Positions 25,094 through 35,031 are shown, counted from the first letter of the stretch. The stretch is DNA of 64,000 bases from Adhaeribacter arboris (GCF_003023845.1 NZ_PYFT01000001.1:2480001-2544000); one strand, 5' to 3'. The notes: generated from the letters alone by a model not told the origin. A program made the numbers and translations.

Positions 25094-26503
25094 CTATTGG
25101 CTATCGGCAAAGTTGTCTCCGGTGTGAAAAGTAGAGGCCGGTAAACCGGCTTTGTTAAAAAGATTGGGTTCCGCCGTGTTATCCCAGGCAAACCGGACGG
25201 CCACCGGATTTTTTACTTCCGGCGCTTGTACAAGTACCGTTTTACCAGAAATACGGGCAGTAGCTTTTACAAATTTCTGGTCGGCCCCGGCAATCTCAAA
25301 ATGAGTTAAATCCTTGCTATCTTTTGCCACCAGCCCCGGCTCGGCATGTTCGAAATAAACCCGCACTCTGTTTCCTTCTACTTTCATGCTCTTGTAAAGC
25401 GGACCCGAATAAATAATGTCTTTTTTGCCGTACGTTTTAGCTAACGCCAGATTAGCCAGGCGCAATCCTACGTCAATTTTATTGCGCGGGTGAATATCGT
25501 CTTTGTTGCCAATGTCGCTGATGACGATCATCCCGGTATTAGGAGTAGCTAAACTTCTTCGTTGCGCTTCGCGCAACATGGCGCCTTCGTGCGGCCGGCC
25601 GTATTTGTAAGGTGCCAGTTGCACGAAATAAAACGGAAAATCATTGCTCCATTCCTGGCGCCAGTTCTGAATTAAAGCCGGTAACAACTGCGCGTAATTT
25701 CCCGGGTCGCTTACGTTAGCTTCGCCTTGGTACCACAGGGCACCTGCCAAACGGTACGGAATAAGTGGCGCAATCATGGCGTTGTAGGCTTTACCGGGTC
25801 GGACGGGTCCCCATTCTACCTCGTTTAACTTAGCGGCCGCTTGGGCAATAGTTTCGTTCTTCGCAATGGCCAAGGCATTAACCCACACTTCGGCGGGCGT
25901 GCCGCCCCAGCTACTGTTGATTAAACCCACCGGAATTTTTAAATTTTGGTGAATTTGCCGGCCGAAAAAATAACCCACCGCGCTGAAGTGCGGCATGGTT
26001 GCCGGACTACACACTACCCATTCCCCATCGAGGTTAATTTGCGGATTATCGGCCGTTTTATGCGGCACGGTAAAAAAACGGATGGACGGAAAATTAGCTT
26101 TGGGAATTTCGGGAGCGCCGTTATCAATGCCGGCGCTGGTAGTCCACTGCATATTCGATTGTCCGGAACAAAGCCACACTTCGCCTAGGAGTACATCCTC
26201 CATTACCAGGGTATTATAGCCCTTTACCGTAACGGTAAAAGGTCCGCCCGCGGCGGGCGTTTTTAATTTAACCTGCCACTGCGCCAAATTACTCGCCACG
26301 ATTTTAACGGGTTCCTGGTTCCAACTTGCCGTTACGGTAATTTCTTCTTTTGGATCACCCCAACCCCATAAGGTAACCTCCGCATTTTGCTGCAATACCA
26401 TGTGGTTCCCGAATATTTTGGGTAGAGAAACTGCATGGGCAGAAAAATGAATACTCAGCCAACTAAAGAAAACCGTAAGAGAAAACAGGAAAAATTTTTT
26501 CAT
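25094..26503 (-). CDS. Secreted sialate O-acetylesterase-family (SGNH) protein
   Basis: 469 residues with a signal peptide (LFSLTVFFSWLSIHFSAHA). After an N-terminal beta-rich part (FGNHMVLQQNAEVTLWGWG), the SGNH hydrolase motifs are block I LCSGQSNMQW (nucleophile Ser, near residue 120), INSSWGGTPAEVWV and LWYQGEANV (Gly and Asn oxyanion blocks), and a DIHPRNK stretch for the acid pair. The family removes acetyl groups from sialic acids or from acetylated plant glycans. Next to GH36 and GH43, it more probably strips acetyl groups from polysaccharide. Divergent from the GH36 gene. Confidence 0.9.
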   Translation of the reverse strand: MKKFFLFSLTVFFSWLSIHFSAHAVSLPKIFGNHMVLQQNAEVTLWGWGDPKEEITVTASWNQEPVKIVASNLAQWQVKLKTPAAGGPFTVTVKGYNTLVMEDVLLGEVWLCSGQSNMQWTTSAGIDNGAPEIPKANFPSIRFFTVPHKTADNPQINLDGEWVVCSPATMPHFSAVGYFFGRQIHQNLKIPVGLINSSWGGTPAEVWVNALAIAKNETIAQAAAKLNEVEWGPVRPGKAYNAMIAPLIPYRLAGALWYQGEANVSDPGNYAQLLPALIQNWRQEWSNDFPFYFVQLAPYKYGRPHEGAMLREAQRRSLATPNTGMIVISDIGNKDDIHPRNKIDVGLRLANLALAKTYGKKDIIYSGPLYKSMKVEGNRVRVYFEHAEPGLVAKDSKDLTHFEIAGADQKFVKATARISGKTVLVQAPEVKNPVAVRFAWDNTAEPNLFNKAGLPASTFHTGDNFADSQ

Positions 26504-26870
26504 AAAATACGTGCGAGAATTATTTAGCGTGAAAATACATTACAACCTTCATTTTTGATAATTAGTAAAAAGAAATTGCTTGCTTTCTGGATTTAAAAAT
26601 TAAAACACATAGAAGCTTATTGCAAAGAGGAAGGCTGCCCTAGTTTTCCTACCTAACCAGATACGGCTGGTTGGTTTATACAATTCAACTTACTTAACCC
26701 ACTTAAATAAAAAAAGATTAATTACTTAAAGCCAGGGCAGCAAACCAGCACGTTTGGAGCAATATTTCCAAGCTAAATTTAAAAATATTCCGAAACTTAC
26801 GAGTAATTTACCGGTCTTAATCAACGGAACTCAGCCCTTAATTTGATTTAATTTTGTAAAACTTTAATTT
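26504..26870. other. Divergent intergenic region of esterase and alpha-galactosidase genes
   Basis: AT-rich 367 bp. A TAATTTTG box at 26849-26856 fits the Bacteroidota -7 consensus TAnnTTTG but lies only 15 bases before the GH36 ATG and lacks an obvious -33 TTG, so it is weak evidence for a promoter. Confidence 0.35.
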
Positions 26871-29101
26871 ATGATGAACAGCGGTACCAGCGGTAATTAT
26901 TTTTCCGGCTTATTCTTAAAAGTAAGCCATTTCTTGTTTTTTTTATTTGTCCTAAATATGGCGGCATCCGCACAGCAAGCTACCGTTATTCCCATCGAAA
27001 CGCAGCATTTTGGCCTGGCCTTGCAAGTAGGCACCGACAAACGAGTAGGCATTATTTACTTCGGCACCAAACTGAATAATACCAGCGAGTACCAGTACGC
27101 TCCCGGCATGTACCGCCGCGGCGACGATTATTCCGGTATTTTAAATTCGGCGTATACTCCCAGCGGTTCCCGCAACCTGGTAGAACCGGCCTTGGAGGTA
27201 AAACACGCCGACGGCAATACCTCTTTAGATTTGCAATACGTACGCCACAACGTGCAAAAAACGGATAATAACGTATCTATCACCAGCATTTTACTCCGTG
27301 ACCCGATTTATGGCCTGGAGGTTACCTTACATTACAAAGTATACGCCACCGAAGACGTAGTGGAGCAATGGACGGTAATCAAAAACAACGAAAAAGGCAA
27401 CGTAACTTTGAACAAATACGCCTCTGCCAATTTATATCTTTCAGCCAATAATTACTGGCTCAAACACTACCACGGCGACTGGGCCAAAGAAATGCAAACC
27501 GAAGAAATTCGCCTGACTTCCGGCATAAAAGTACTCGACACCAAGCTGGGCACCCGCGCCAATTTGTATCAACCGCCCACCTTTATGGTATCCCTGGACC
27601 GCCCTGCTACCGAAGACGAAGGCCGCGTACTATACGGCTCCGTGGAATGGACGGGTAATTTCCGGGTTGATTTAGAAGTAGATCCACTAAACAATTTGCG
27701 CTTGATTGCCGGTATTAACCCCCACGCTTCGGAATATACCTTAACGAAAGGTCAGGAATTTACGACTCCACTGTTTTTGTACACTTACTCCGATAAAGGG
27801 AAAGGAGCGGCCAGTCGTAGTCTGCACCGCTGGGCCCGTAAATACCGGATTATGCAGGGAAATGGTTCCCGGCTTACTTTATTGAACAACTGGGAAGCCA
27901 CTTTCTTTGATTTTGATGAACCTAAACTGACCGAGTTAATTAAAGACACGAAAAAGCTAGGCGTAGATATGTTTTTATTAGACGATGGCTGGTTCGCGAA
28001 TAAATATCCCCGCAACGCCGACAATGCCGGCCTCGGTGATTGGCAGGAAAACGTAAAAAAACTGCCGCACGGCATCGGCTACTTAGTAAAAGAAGCCCAG
28101 AACAACCAGGTAAAATTTGGGATTTGGATAGAACCCGAAATGGTGAATCCCAAAAGTGAGCTCTACGAAAAGCACCCCGAGTGGGTCATTCGCGAACCCA
28201 AGCGGCCCGAGCATTTGTATCGCAACCAATTGGTTTTAGACCTAAGCAACCCGAAAGTGCAGGATTTTGTGTTTGGCGTACTGGATAATATTATGACCAA
28301 AAACCCGAACGTAGCTTTCTTTAAATGGGATTGCAACGCGGTTATTTACAACGCGCACTCCGACTATTTAAAAGATAAGCAATCGCATTTGTACGTGGAT
28401 TACGTGCGGGGTTTGTACAAAGTGCTCGAACGTTTCCGGGCGAAGTACCCGGATTTACCCATGATGTTGTGTTCCGGGGGGGTGGCCGGGTGGATTATGG
28501 CGCCTTGAAATATTTTACCGAGTTCTGGGTAAGCGACAATACCGATCCCTTGGAGCGTATTTTTATGCAGTACGAATATTCTTACTTCTTCCCGGCCATT
28601 GCCCATGACAACCACGTAACCGATTGGGGGAAGCAACCCATAAAGTTCCGTACCGACGTAGCCATGATGGGCAAACTGGGCTTTGATATTGTGGTAAGCA
28701 AACTGGAACCGAACGATTTGAAATACTGCCAGGACGCGGTAAGCACCTACAAATCGCTCAGCGATGTGATTTGGCACGGGGATATGTACCGATTGGCCAG
28801 CCCGCGGGAAAACGATTTTGCTTCGGTGATGTACGTAAACGAAGCCCAAAACCGAGGCGTGATGTTTAATTATTTAGTATCGAACCGCTACGGTGCCGGC
28901 ACTTTATCGCCGATTAAAATGGGAGGATTAAACCCCGATAAAAAATACCAGGTAAAAGAAATTAACCTATATCCGGGCACCAAATCCAACATTACCGGCG
29001 AAACTACCTATTCCGGCAATTACCTCATGACCATCGGTTTCAACCCCAACGTAAACGCCCGCCGCACCAGCGTTATTTTAGAAATAACCGAAGCACGATA
29101 G
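26871..29101 (+). pseudogene. GH36 alpha-galactosidase, one frameshift in the active-site motif
   Basis: Secreted (signal peptide ending NMAASAQQ) alpha-galactosidase, about 743 codons when joined. The N-terminal beta-supersandwich is followed by the catalytic barrel with NNWEATFFDF, FLLDDGWF, GIWIEPEMV and the nucleophile Asp487 in FFKWDCNA. The frame breaks in the G7 run at 28476-28482, in the middle of the CSGGGGRVDYG motif that carries the acid/base aspartate. With one added G the motif is exact and the frame continues (ALKYFTEFWVSDNTDP) to 29101. As written, the product is truncated at residue 545 and would lack the acid/base residue. A homopolymer error is the simplest explanation; a phase-variable or dead gene is the alternative. 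Confidence 0.92.
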
Positions 29102-29110
29102 TATTTAAGA

Positions 29111-29193
29111 TTTAGAGGTAAGTTCCGGTTATCTGCTGCTTTTGGCCGGATAACCGGAACTTGCCTCTAAACTATAATGCCGATAACCGGAAC
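29111..29193 (+). repeat. Long hairpin downstream of GH36 plus an extra arm copy
   Basis: 29111-29133 and 29149-29171 are reverse complements over 23 bp with one mismatch, around a 15-base loop. There is no T tract, so it is not a classic terminator. The arm core GATAACCGGAAC appears a third time at 29182-29193. May be an RNA-stabilising 3' hairpin or a palindromic repeat. Confidence 0.6.
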
Positions 29194-29233
29194 AGTTCCG
29201 TATATCTAGGAGTTGGATATAATAATAGAATAA

Positions 29234-29617
29234 ATGGTGAAAAGATATGTAATTGGCGGCTGGTTAGCATTTCTTCTATTCATAGTTCTTAATCATTGCA
29301 GAGAGGAAGCAACAATAAGAAGAAATTTAAAAGTAACAACCGGTGTAATAAAAAATGTTACCTCTGGTTATCGCGGAGGAATACAAATTGAGTATTGCTT
29401 TATTTACCATAGAAAAGAATATCAAGGTGCAGGTAAAATACTCATAAGTAGTGCTTTTGTAGAAAATTTTAAGAGTAAAAGAATTCCAGTAGCCTTTGAT
29501 AGTTTACAGCCAGAAAATAATGATTATCTATTATTACCTTATGACTTTAATAAATATGACCTTCTTTTTCCTGACACTTTGAAATGGGTGGTAGACTTAG
29601 AAAATAGGTCACTTTAG
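29234..29617 (+). CDS. Hypothetical membrane-anchored protein
   Basis: 127 residues. One N-terminal hydrophobic segment (IGGWLAFLLFIVLN) and a beta-rich remainder with GVIKNVTSGYRGGIQIEYCFIYHRKEYQG, which resembles small DUF3592-like envelope proteins (TGxV...VxYxY pattern). No catalytic residue recognised. Stands alone between the GH36 hairpin and a toxin-antitoxin remnant. Confidence 0.5.
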   Translation: MVKRYVIGGWLAFLLFIVLNHCREEATIRRNLKVTTGVIKNVTSGYRGGIQIEYCFIYHRKEYQGAGKILISSAFVENFKSKRIPVAFDSLQPENNDYLLLPYDFNKYDLLFPDTLKWVVDLENRSL

Positions 29618-29747
29618 TTAAAACCAATAATTACTTTGCCCAACCACACCTAAAAAGCACTAAAGCACTTTTTTAGCCCAGTCCGTTAGGGTAAAGCCAT
29701 TTTCAGACAGGCAGCTGACTTCGAAATAAAATTGTTACTTTTATTTC

Positions 29748-30082
29748 ATGGATTTAAAAAGTTCAATTGAAATTAAATCAGATGAATTCATTGCACTGTG
29801 CAAAACGCACGATGTCGCGTCATTATATGCCTTTGGATCATCCACCAATAAAACCTTTGATGAATCAAAAAGTGATATTGACTTACTCATAGAACTTAGG
29901 ACTGAAGATCCGATGGAACGTGGTGAGAAGCTGATGGATTTATGGGAGAAATTGAAATGTTCTTCCAAAGGAAGGTTGATTTACTAACGAATAAATCAAT
30001 TAAAAACCCATTTCTACGAAAAAGTATTGACGCATCTAAAATATTAATCTATGACGGACAAAGGCAAAAAGTATCTTTCTAA
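29748..30082 (+). pseudogene. mntA: MntA-type nucleotidyltransferase antitoxin, frameshifted
   Basis: MNT-fold protein that in the HepT/MntA system AMPylates the HEPN toxin. The catalytic site is intact: FGSSTNKTFDESKSDIDLLIEL, a GS-x11-DxD motif near residue 29. The frame breaks at about 29944-29948 after LMDLW; one added G gives the typical C-terminus (EIEMFFQRKVDLL, then KSIKNPFLRKSIDASKILIYDG) ending at 30082. It overlaps the start of the HepT gene by 32 bp, as in functional operons. As written, it ends early at 29987 (79 residues) after the nucleotidyl-transfer core. Confidence 0.83.
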
Positions 30083-30379
30083 TATTTTAATGGCAATTGA
30101 ACACTTAGAAGATTTTGTTGTCGGGATCAATGACTTTAATTCCTACGATGCATAAAAACGCAAAGTGCTGTTGAACGATAATTGGCTATTATTGGTGAAG
30201 CGCTTATCCATTTTCGTCGAATAGAACCATCCATTGAAATTGAGAATGCCAAACAAATTACCTCTTTCAGAAATAGATTAATTCATGCTTATAATAATTT
30301 AGACAATTCTATTATTTATGCAATTTTAAATAGACATTTAAAGCCGCTACAAAAAGAAGTTGAAAAGTTAATGGATTAA
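30051..30379 (+). pseudogene. hepT: HepT-type HEPN ribonuclease toxin, frameshift and stop
   Basis: HEPN toxin partner of MntA. The RNase motif Rx4HxY is intact in FRNRLIHAYNN. The reading frame from ATG 30051 is broken by a missing base near 30152-30154 (codon after YDA) and then by TAA at 30179-30181, where homologues have a glutamine (VERQLAIIGEAL). Two independent lesions, one of them a substitution, make this a better candidate for genuine decay than the single-base cases. If the toxin is dead, selection on the antitoxin is also relaxed. Confidence 0.83.
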
Positions 30380-30579
30380 TTGGCCTTCCCTAACAATGCA
30401 TAGCCACAACGGCTGGTTCTCAGCGCTTTCAGATGTGACTGAGGTAAGGGAAAATCCTCTGGTTGTACAAACTTATTTGCCAGCTTGCCGCCATTAATAG
30501 CTATGCGAACCGTTATTCTCAACTATATTAACTGAGACGAATTAAAAGAGACCTGATCATTAATAATACGTAGCTAGAT

Positions 30580-31032
30580 ATGGCAAAGAATAAATTACTT
30601 CGGATGGACAATGTCGGTATTGTGGTAGAATCCCTTGATGACGCTATTGCCTTTTTCACGGAAATAGGCCTGAAGCTAGAAGGGCGCGCCACAATCGAAG
30701 GAGAATGGGCGGGTCGGGTTACGGGACTGGGCTCCCAAAACGTAGAATTGGCTATGATGGTCACCCCCGACGGCCATAGTCGCCTTGAGATTTCGCGATT
30801 TGTCAGCCCACCTACTATTGCAGATCACCGGACTGCACCAGTCAATTCTCTCGGTTATCTGCGGGTCATGTTCACTGTGGAAGACATTGACGAAATGGTA
30901 GCAAGGCTCAGGAAACACGGCGCCCAGCTCGTTGGCGAGATTGTGCAGTACGAAAACTCCTATCGGCTCTGCTACATTCGTGGAACCGAAGGACTCCTAA
31001 TTGGTTTAGCGGAACAACTCAATAACAAATAA
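30580..31032 (+). CDS. VOC superfamily (glyoxalase-like) protein
   Basis: 150 residues. The N-terminal LLRMDNVGIVVESLDDAIAFFTEIGL and the second-module LGYLRVMFTVEDIDEMVARLRKHGA are the paired beta-alpha-beta units of the VOC fold. Candidate metal ligands include Glu in RLEISRF and Glu near the C-terminus (GTEGLLIGLAEQ). Higher GC than the surrounding small genes. Function could be lyase, isomerase or resistance; not decidable. Confidence 0.83.
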   Translation: MAKNKLLRMDNVGIVVESLDDAIAFFTEIGLKLEGRATIEGEWAGRVTGLGSQNVELAMMVTPDGHSRLEISRFVSPPTIADHRTAPVNSLGYLRVMFTVEDIDEMVARLRKHGAQLVGEIVQYENSYRLCYIRGTEGLLIGLAEQLNNK

Positions 31033-31257
31033 GCCATTAATAATAAAAGCAGCGCCTAACCCTGCTTTTACTCAACGCCTGCTTTTTAACTTCGCAGCAA
31101 CTATTCCGGGGTTACTTTTGAAAAGATTACCATATGTCTGATTAGTAAAAAGAATGATATTTTAAAAGGCACTTTCGAAGGACAAATCAAAATTGCTTCT
31201 GGTTTGGTAAAGTCAGTTTAAAAGGGGGAATTTAGAATTAAAATTGCAAGAAAATTT

Positions 31258-31698
31258 ATGACAAGAATTTACTATCTACCATTCCTTGCATTTTTAGCTT
31301 TTTTGCTGCTAATACTCCTATTCTCTTTTAATTTTGCTACTTCTGTAGATCCAGGTTGGCACACCACTATTTTTCCGTCATACTTTATTTGGACACTTGT
31401 CTTACTACTGGTGCTTTCATTTAGTATCATAGGATATTGGTTGGTACTAAAACAGATAAACAAATTTAATTGGACCTTATTTATCATTCATCTCCTATTA
31501 ACAGTTTCAACAGTAATCTTTGTTAAGTTTCCGTCGATATTTTTAGATGTTCCGGGTACAGAACAAGAAGAACTAATCAAGAACATATTCTTCCGGATAC
31601 AATTAATTTCCTGGTGTTACGGACTTTTTATGGCAGGACAGATTTTGTTTCTTGTCTACTTTATTAGAGTAATTAGAACCAGGCCTCTAAAAACATAA
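31258..31698 (+). CDS. Hypothetical four-span membrane protein
   Basis: 146 residues with four hydrophobic helices (about 7-27, 40-62, 72-92, 112-138) and short loops, including LPFLAFLAFLLLILLFSF and FIWTLVLLLVLSFSIIGYWLV. No family recognised. Low GC, lies in a block of small accessory genes. Confidence 0.6.
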   Translation: MTRIYYLPFLAFLAFLLLILLFSFNFATSVDPGWHTTIFPSYFIWTLVLLLVLSFSIIGYWLVLKQINKFNWTLFIIHLLLTVSTVIFVKFPSIFLDVPGTEQEELIKNIFFRIQLISWCYGLFMAGQILFLVYFIRVIRTRPLKT

Positions 31699-31806
31699 GA
31701 TACAGCCAACAGCCGTTTTGCAAAAAATCGGTTAACAAACTGCTCAACCTTGGTAATATTGATAGACAACAGCATTTATAAATTAGAAATTAAAAAATCA
31801 ACCATT

Positions 31807-32202
31807 ATGAAATATCTTATTATTGGATTAGTAATGCTGGGGGCAAATAGTAGAGCATTCGCTCAGAAAACGGATATGATGATTCGTATGGCCGAAATAG
31901 AAATTGATGCAAATTATCGGGAAGAATACAATAAAATTCTGCAAGAAGAAGCGGGGGCATCCGTGCGGTTAGAACCAGGGGTTATTTCCATTTTTCCCCT
32001 GTATCAGAAGGAGAATTTAAACCAGATTAGAATTTTGGAAATATATGCTAACCAAGAAGCGTATGAGTCACATTTAAAAACCCCGCATTTTCAGAAATAT
32101 AAAACCACCACGGCTAAAATGGTGAAATCGCTAAAACTGATAGACATGAAGGCACTAGATGCAGACACTATGCGAAAAATATTTGCTAAGTTGAAAAATT
32201 AA
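31807..32202 (+). CDS. Secreted antibiotic-biosynthesis-monooxygenase-like (ABM) domain protein
   Basis: 131 residues from the ATG at 31807, chosen because it begins a clean signal peptide (KYLIIGLVMLGANSRAFAQ); an ATG 57 bases upstream adds a charged leader. The mature part has the ferredoxin-like ABM pattern: MAEIEIDANYREEYNKILQEE, then EPGVISIFPLYQKENLNQIRILEIYANQEAYESHLKTPHFQKY. Such proteins are putative quinol or small-aromatic monooxygenases; the export signal is unusual but common in Bacteroidota members. Confidence 0.7.
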   Translation: MKYLIIGLVMLGANSRAFAQKTDMMIRMAEIEIDANYREEYNKILQEEAGASVRLEPGVISIFPLYQKENLNQIRILEIYANQEAYESHLKTPHFQKYKTTTAKMVKSLKLIDMKALDADTMRKIFAKLKN

Positions 32203-32327
32203 AATAAAAGCGCTTAAACCAACTTAAAATGTATTACAGTTGCTAACTAGGTCCATAAAACCTATTCCGGCCAACGATTTTGCTTGGAACAATTAAACGT
32301 AATTTTAAAGCGACACTTTCCTTTAAG

Positions 32328-33179
32328 ATGGAGCAAACCAATAAAATAATCGAGCCCGATAATACAGCCGTAAGAACCGCTTTATGGCGCGCTTTGCACC
32401 TGCAAGTCGACGCTAAGCCTCCTATATTAGAAGACAAAATCGGTTTGCAGTTGGTAGCTCCGCCGGATGATTGGCAGCAACGCCCTAATATGAAATTTAC
32501 CAAACGTCTTCGGGCTGCTATTGTAGCCCGCGCTCGTTTTATTGAGGATTTAATTGTGGAACAAAGCAGGCAAGGAATTACGCAATATATTCTTCTTGGT
32601 GCCGGGCTGGACTCCTTTGCTCAACGCAGACCGGATATTGCTTCCAAGCTTCAGGTGTATGAAATTGACCAACCCGCTACCCTGGCCTGGAAACAACAAC
32701 GATTAATCGAACTTGGCTTTAGTATTCCTGATTATTTGCATTTTGTGCCAGTTAATTTCGAAACGTCTTCCTGGTGGAATAAATTAGTAAAAGCCGGATT
32801 TAACCTGGATAAACCGGCCGTGGTGGCTTGTACAGGCGTTACTTTGTATCTTACCAAAGAAGCCATTATGGCCACGCTCCATCAACTGGCGACCTTAGCC
32901 CCCGGTTCCAAATTGGCAATCACCTTTTATTTACCCATCGACCTTCTTGATGAAGTAGACAAACCGATCCATGAAATCGGAGAAAAAGGGGCTCGTGAAG
33001 CCGGAACGCCATTCGTGAGCTTTTTTGCCCCACATGAAATAGTGGCTTTGGCTAATAAGGCAGGTTTTAAGGATATACAAACAATATCAACCAAAGAAAT
33101 GAAGCAACTTTATTTTGCCGACCGAACAGATAATCTATTACCCGCCAGCGGAGAAGTATTCCTGTTAGCATCTACCTAA
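32328..33179 (+). CDS. Class I SAM-dependent methyltransferase (LCMT/PPM1-like family)
   Basis: 283 residues from ATG 32328. The family marks are FTKRLRAAIVARARFIEDLIVE, the SAM-binding YILLGAGLDSFAQR, the acidic loop VYEIDQPATLAWKQQRL and ACTGVTLYLTKEAI. This group (often annotated TIGR00027) methylates carboxyl or hydroxyl groups of unknown small molecules; homologues are widespread in soil bacteria. A TTG start 48 bases upstream is possible but has no support. Apparently monocistronic. Confidence 0.84.
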   Translation: MEQTNKIIEPDNTAVRTALWRALHLQVDAKPPILEDKIGLQLVAPPDDWQQRPNMKFTKRLRAAIVARARFIEDLIVEQSRQGITQYILLGAGLDSFAQRRPDIASKLQVYEIDQPATLAWKQQRLIELGFSIPDYLHFVPVNFETSSWWNKLVKAGFNLDKPAVVACTGVTLYLTKEAIMATLHQLATLAPGSKLAITFYLPIDLLDEVDKPIHEIGEKGAREAGTPFVSFFAPHEIVALANKAGFKDIQTISTKEMKQLYFADRTDNLLPASGEVFLLAST

Positions 33180-33503
33180 ACCACTAATTTTACCAACACT
33201 TACACGAAATCTAAAAAAGCTACTGCCAACAAAGGCGTAAAAAATACAGGCTTAAGTGTAAAAAATTAATTGTATATCTTAGATGGACTTTAGTAAAACG
33301 ACAAATCTTTGAATGCCCTGTTGCTTAAAATTCTAATCCGGTAACAGTACTCGTATTGAGGCTAGCTTTTACCATTAGCAATCATACCGCTTGAACAAAT
33401 ATTTAGGTAAACGGAAAAGGCAGAAGATGTTAGTTTAAGACACATACAAAGTATTTATCAAAATGCTACCTCCATTATTTCAGGTAATTTATAAATAAAT
33501 AGC
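33180..33503. other. Intergenic region, nothing assigned
   Basis: About 320 bp, AT-rich, with no gene or structure that I can support. Confidence 0.5.
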
Positions 33504-34085
33504 ATGAATCCGAAGGCTGATTTTTATTTTAGTAAAGCCAAAAAATGGCAGGAAGCATTGGTACAATTGCGAATAGTCGTTCTTGACTGTGGATTAACCG
33601 AAGAATTGAAATGGGGGGTTCCTTGCTACCTGTTTGAGAACAGTAACATTGTTTTAATTCATGATTTTAAAGAATACTGCGCCGTATTGTTTTTTAAAGG
33701 TGCTTTATTAAAAGATGCAGATGGTATTCTCATCCAACAAACCAAGAATGTGCAGGCAACCCGCCAGATCCGGTTCACTCATGTTCAAGAAATACTGGAG
33801 ATGGCACCCGTCCTGAAAGCGTATATTTATGAAGCTATCAAAGTCGAAAAGGCCGGATTAGAAGTAAATTTTAAAAAGACTGCCGAATACGGCATTCCAG
33901 AAGAATTTCAAAATAAATTAAACCAAATTCCTGCCTTAGCAATTGCTTTTAATGCCTTAACGCCGGGGCGGCAAAGAGCATATCTTCTTTATTTTTCTCA
34001 ACCCAAACAATCCAAAACCCGGGAAGCAAGGATTGAAAAGTATATGGCGCCAATTCTCAATGGAAAAGGATTAAATGATCAGTAA
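33504..34085 (+). CDS. YdeI/OmpD-associated family protein (DUF1801)
   Basis: 193 residues. The N-terminal DUF1801 part has the typical LTEELKWGVPCYLFENSNIVLIHDFKEYCAVLFFKGALLKD. The C-terminal OmpD-associated part ends FNALTPGRQRAYLLYFSQPKQSKTREARIEKYMAPILNGKG. Cytoplasmic, function unknown; YdeI in Bacillus has been linked to cationic peptide resistance. Its stop overlaps the start of a haloperoxidase fragment. Confidence 0.82.
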   Translation: MNPKADFYFSKAKKWQEALVQLRIVVLDCGLTEELKWGVPCYLFENSNIVLIHDFKEYCAVLFFKGALLKDADGILIQQTKNVQATRQIRFTHVQEILEMAPVLKAYIYEAIKVEKAGLEVNFKKTAEYGIPEEFQNKLNQIPALAIAFNALTPGRQRAYLLYFSQPKQSKTREARIEKYMAPILNGKGLNDQ

Positions 34086-34268
34086 AAGCGTGGATGTACC
34101 TGTTTTGGAATTGCGCGGCGAAGATGATCCAATTGTTCCGTTTGAACTTACCGCAGTAAAGGCAGTAAAACTTTTGAAAACGGCAAAATTAATCTTCTAC
34201 CCAGGCTTCCCCACGGTATGCTAACTACAGAAGCAGCCACCCTTAATAAGGATCTTTTAACTGTCTGA
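34075..34268 (+). pseudogene. C-terminal fragment of an alpha/beta hydrolase (non-haem haloperoxidase type)
   Basis: The fragment starts at VDVPVLELRGEDDPIVPFELTA, the acid-Asp region of haloperoxidase-like hydrolases, and continues LLKTAKLIFYPGFP. At the C4 run (34209-34212) one added C gives PHGMLTTEAATLNKDLL, the His-bearing end of the family. The nucleophile-elbow half is absent, so this is a real truncation in addition to the frameshift. No intact copy is in the window. Confidence 0.68.
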
Positions 34269-34419
34269 AGTGCGGCTACCATGCGAAATCAGGAATTTGC
34301 TATAAGTTTGGCCAAAAAGCTGATTAGCTTGGATTGGTATAGCCCTGATTCTTTCACCACTTCCCTAAAAAAAGTTTTTAGAATTACCGGGCTAAATAAT
34401 TTTTCTTTGTTTTTCACCC

Positions 34420-34921
34420 TTGGAAAAAGATTCTAAAAAGTTAATTGCCGATTTCACCCACACCAGTGATTATTGGTTAGCGAGTTAGACCAATACAATT
34501 TTGCGCAGTTACGCACGAAACCTGCACCGAAAAGTTGGTCATTGGGGCAAGTATATTGTCACCTTTTAGAAGCAACTGCCTTCTTTGTGGAACAAGTAAA
34601 AACTTGCTTATCCACTACCGCTAATATAAATGAAGCCGCCGCACCAGCCGCTAAAATAATGTTTCAGAATAATAGTTTTCCGGACGAAATATTAGAAGGA
34701 CCACCGTTCAATAAATATACGCCGCAACCAGCTAGCTAGGAGCAACTAATCCTGGATTTAAAACTTTAAAAACCGAGATTACCGAGATTGAAATATTACT
34801 TCTTAACCGTGATTTAAAAGACAAAACGAAACATCCCGGGTTACACTATTTTAATTCCGCAGAATGGTTACAATTTGCTGAAATGCATTTCCGTCATCAT
34901 TTAAGGCAAAAGAATAGATGA
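34420..34921 (+). pseudogene. DinB-like protein, broken in three places
   Basis: DinB/YfiT-like four-helix protein. Recognisable parts are QLRTKPAPKSWSLGQVYCHLLEAT (first helix region with metal-type His) and the end HPGLHYFNSAEWLQFAEMHFRHH (metal His pair). The start is probably TTG at 34420. Breaks: a missing T near 34473, a TAG stop at 34737-34739 (homologues have Lys before EQLI) and a missing A near 34760-34763. The substitution stop suggests real decay. Confidence 0.72.
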
Positions 34922-34987
34922 TTTTTTAGAAATAAGCAGTAAGCCATTAAGAGCTTAATCCTGTAACCGGAACTAAATTATATTAAA

Positions 34988-35018
34988 AACCTATCGCCTT
35001 TTTTAAAGGCGATAGGTT
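34988..35018 (-). terminator. Terminator of the bestrophin gene
   Basis: AACCTATCGCCTTT pairs exactly with AAAGGCGATAGGTT around a 3-base loop; read on the minus strand it is followed by a T run. It lies 14 bp beyond the bestrophin stop codon. Confidence 0.85.
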
Positions 35019-35031
35019 CTCTGTTTAAACT

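Noticed and set aside
34281-34436. A 53-codon frame between haloperoxidase and DinB remnants
   Set aside because: No recognisable content, probably remnant noise.
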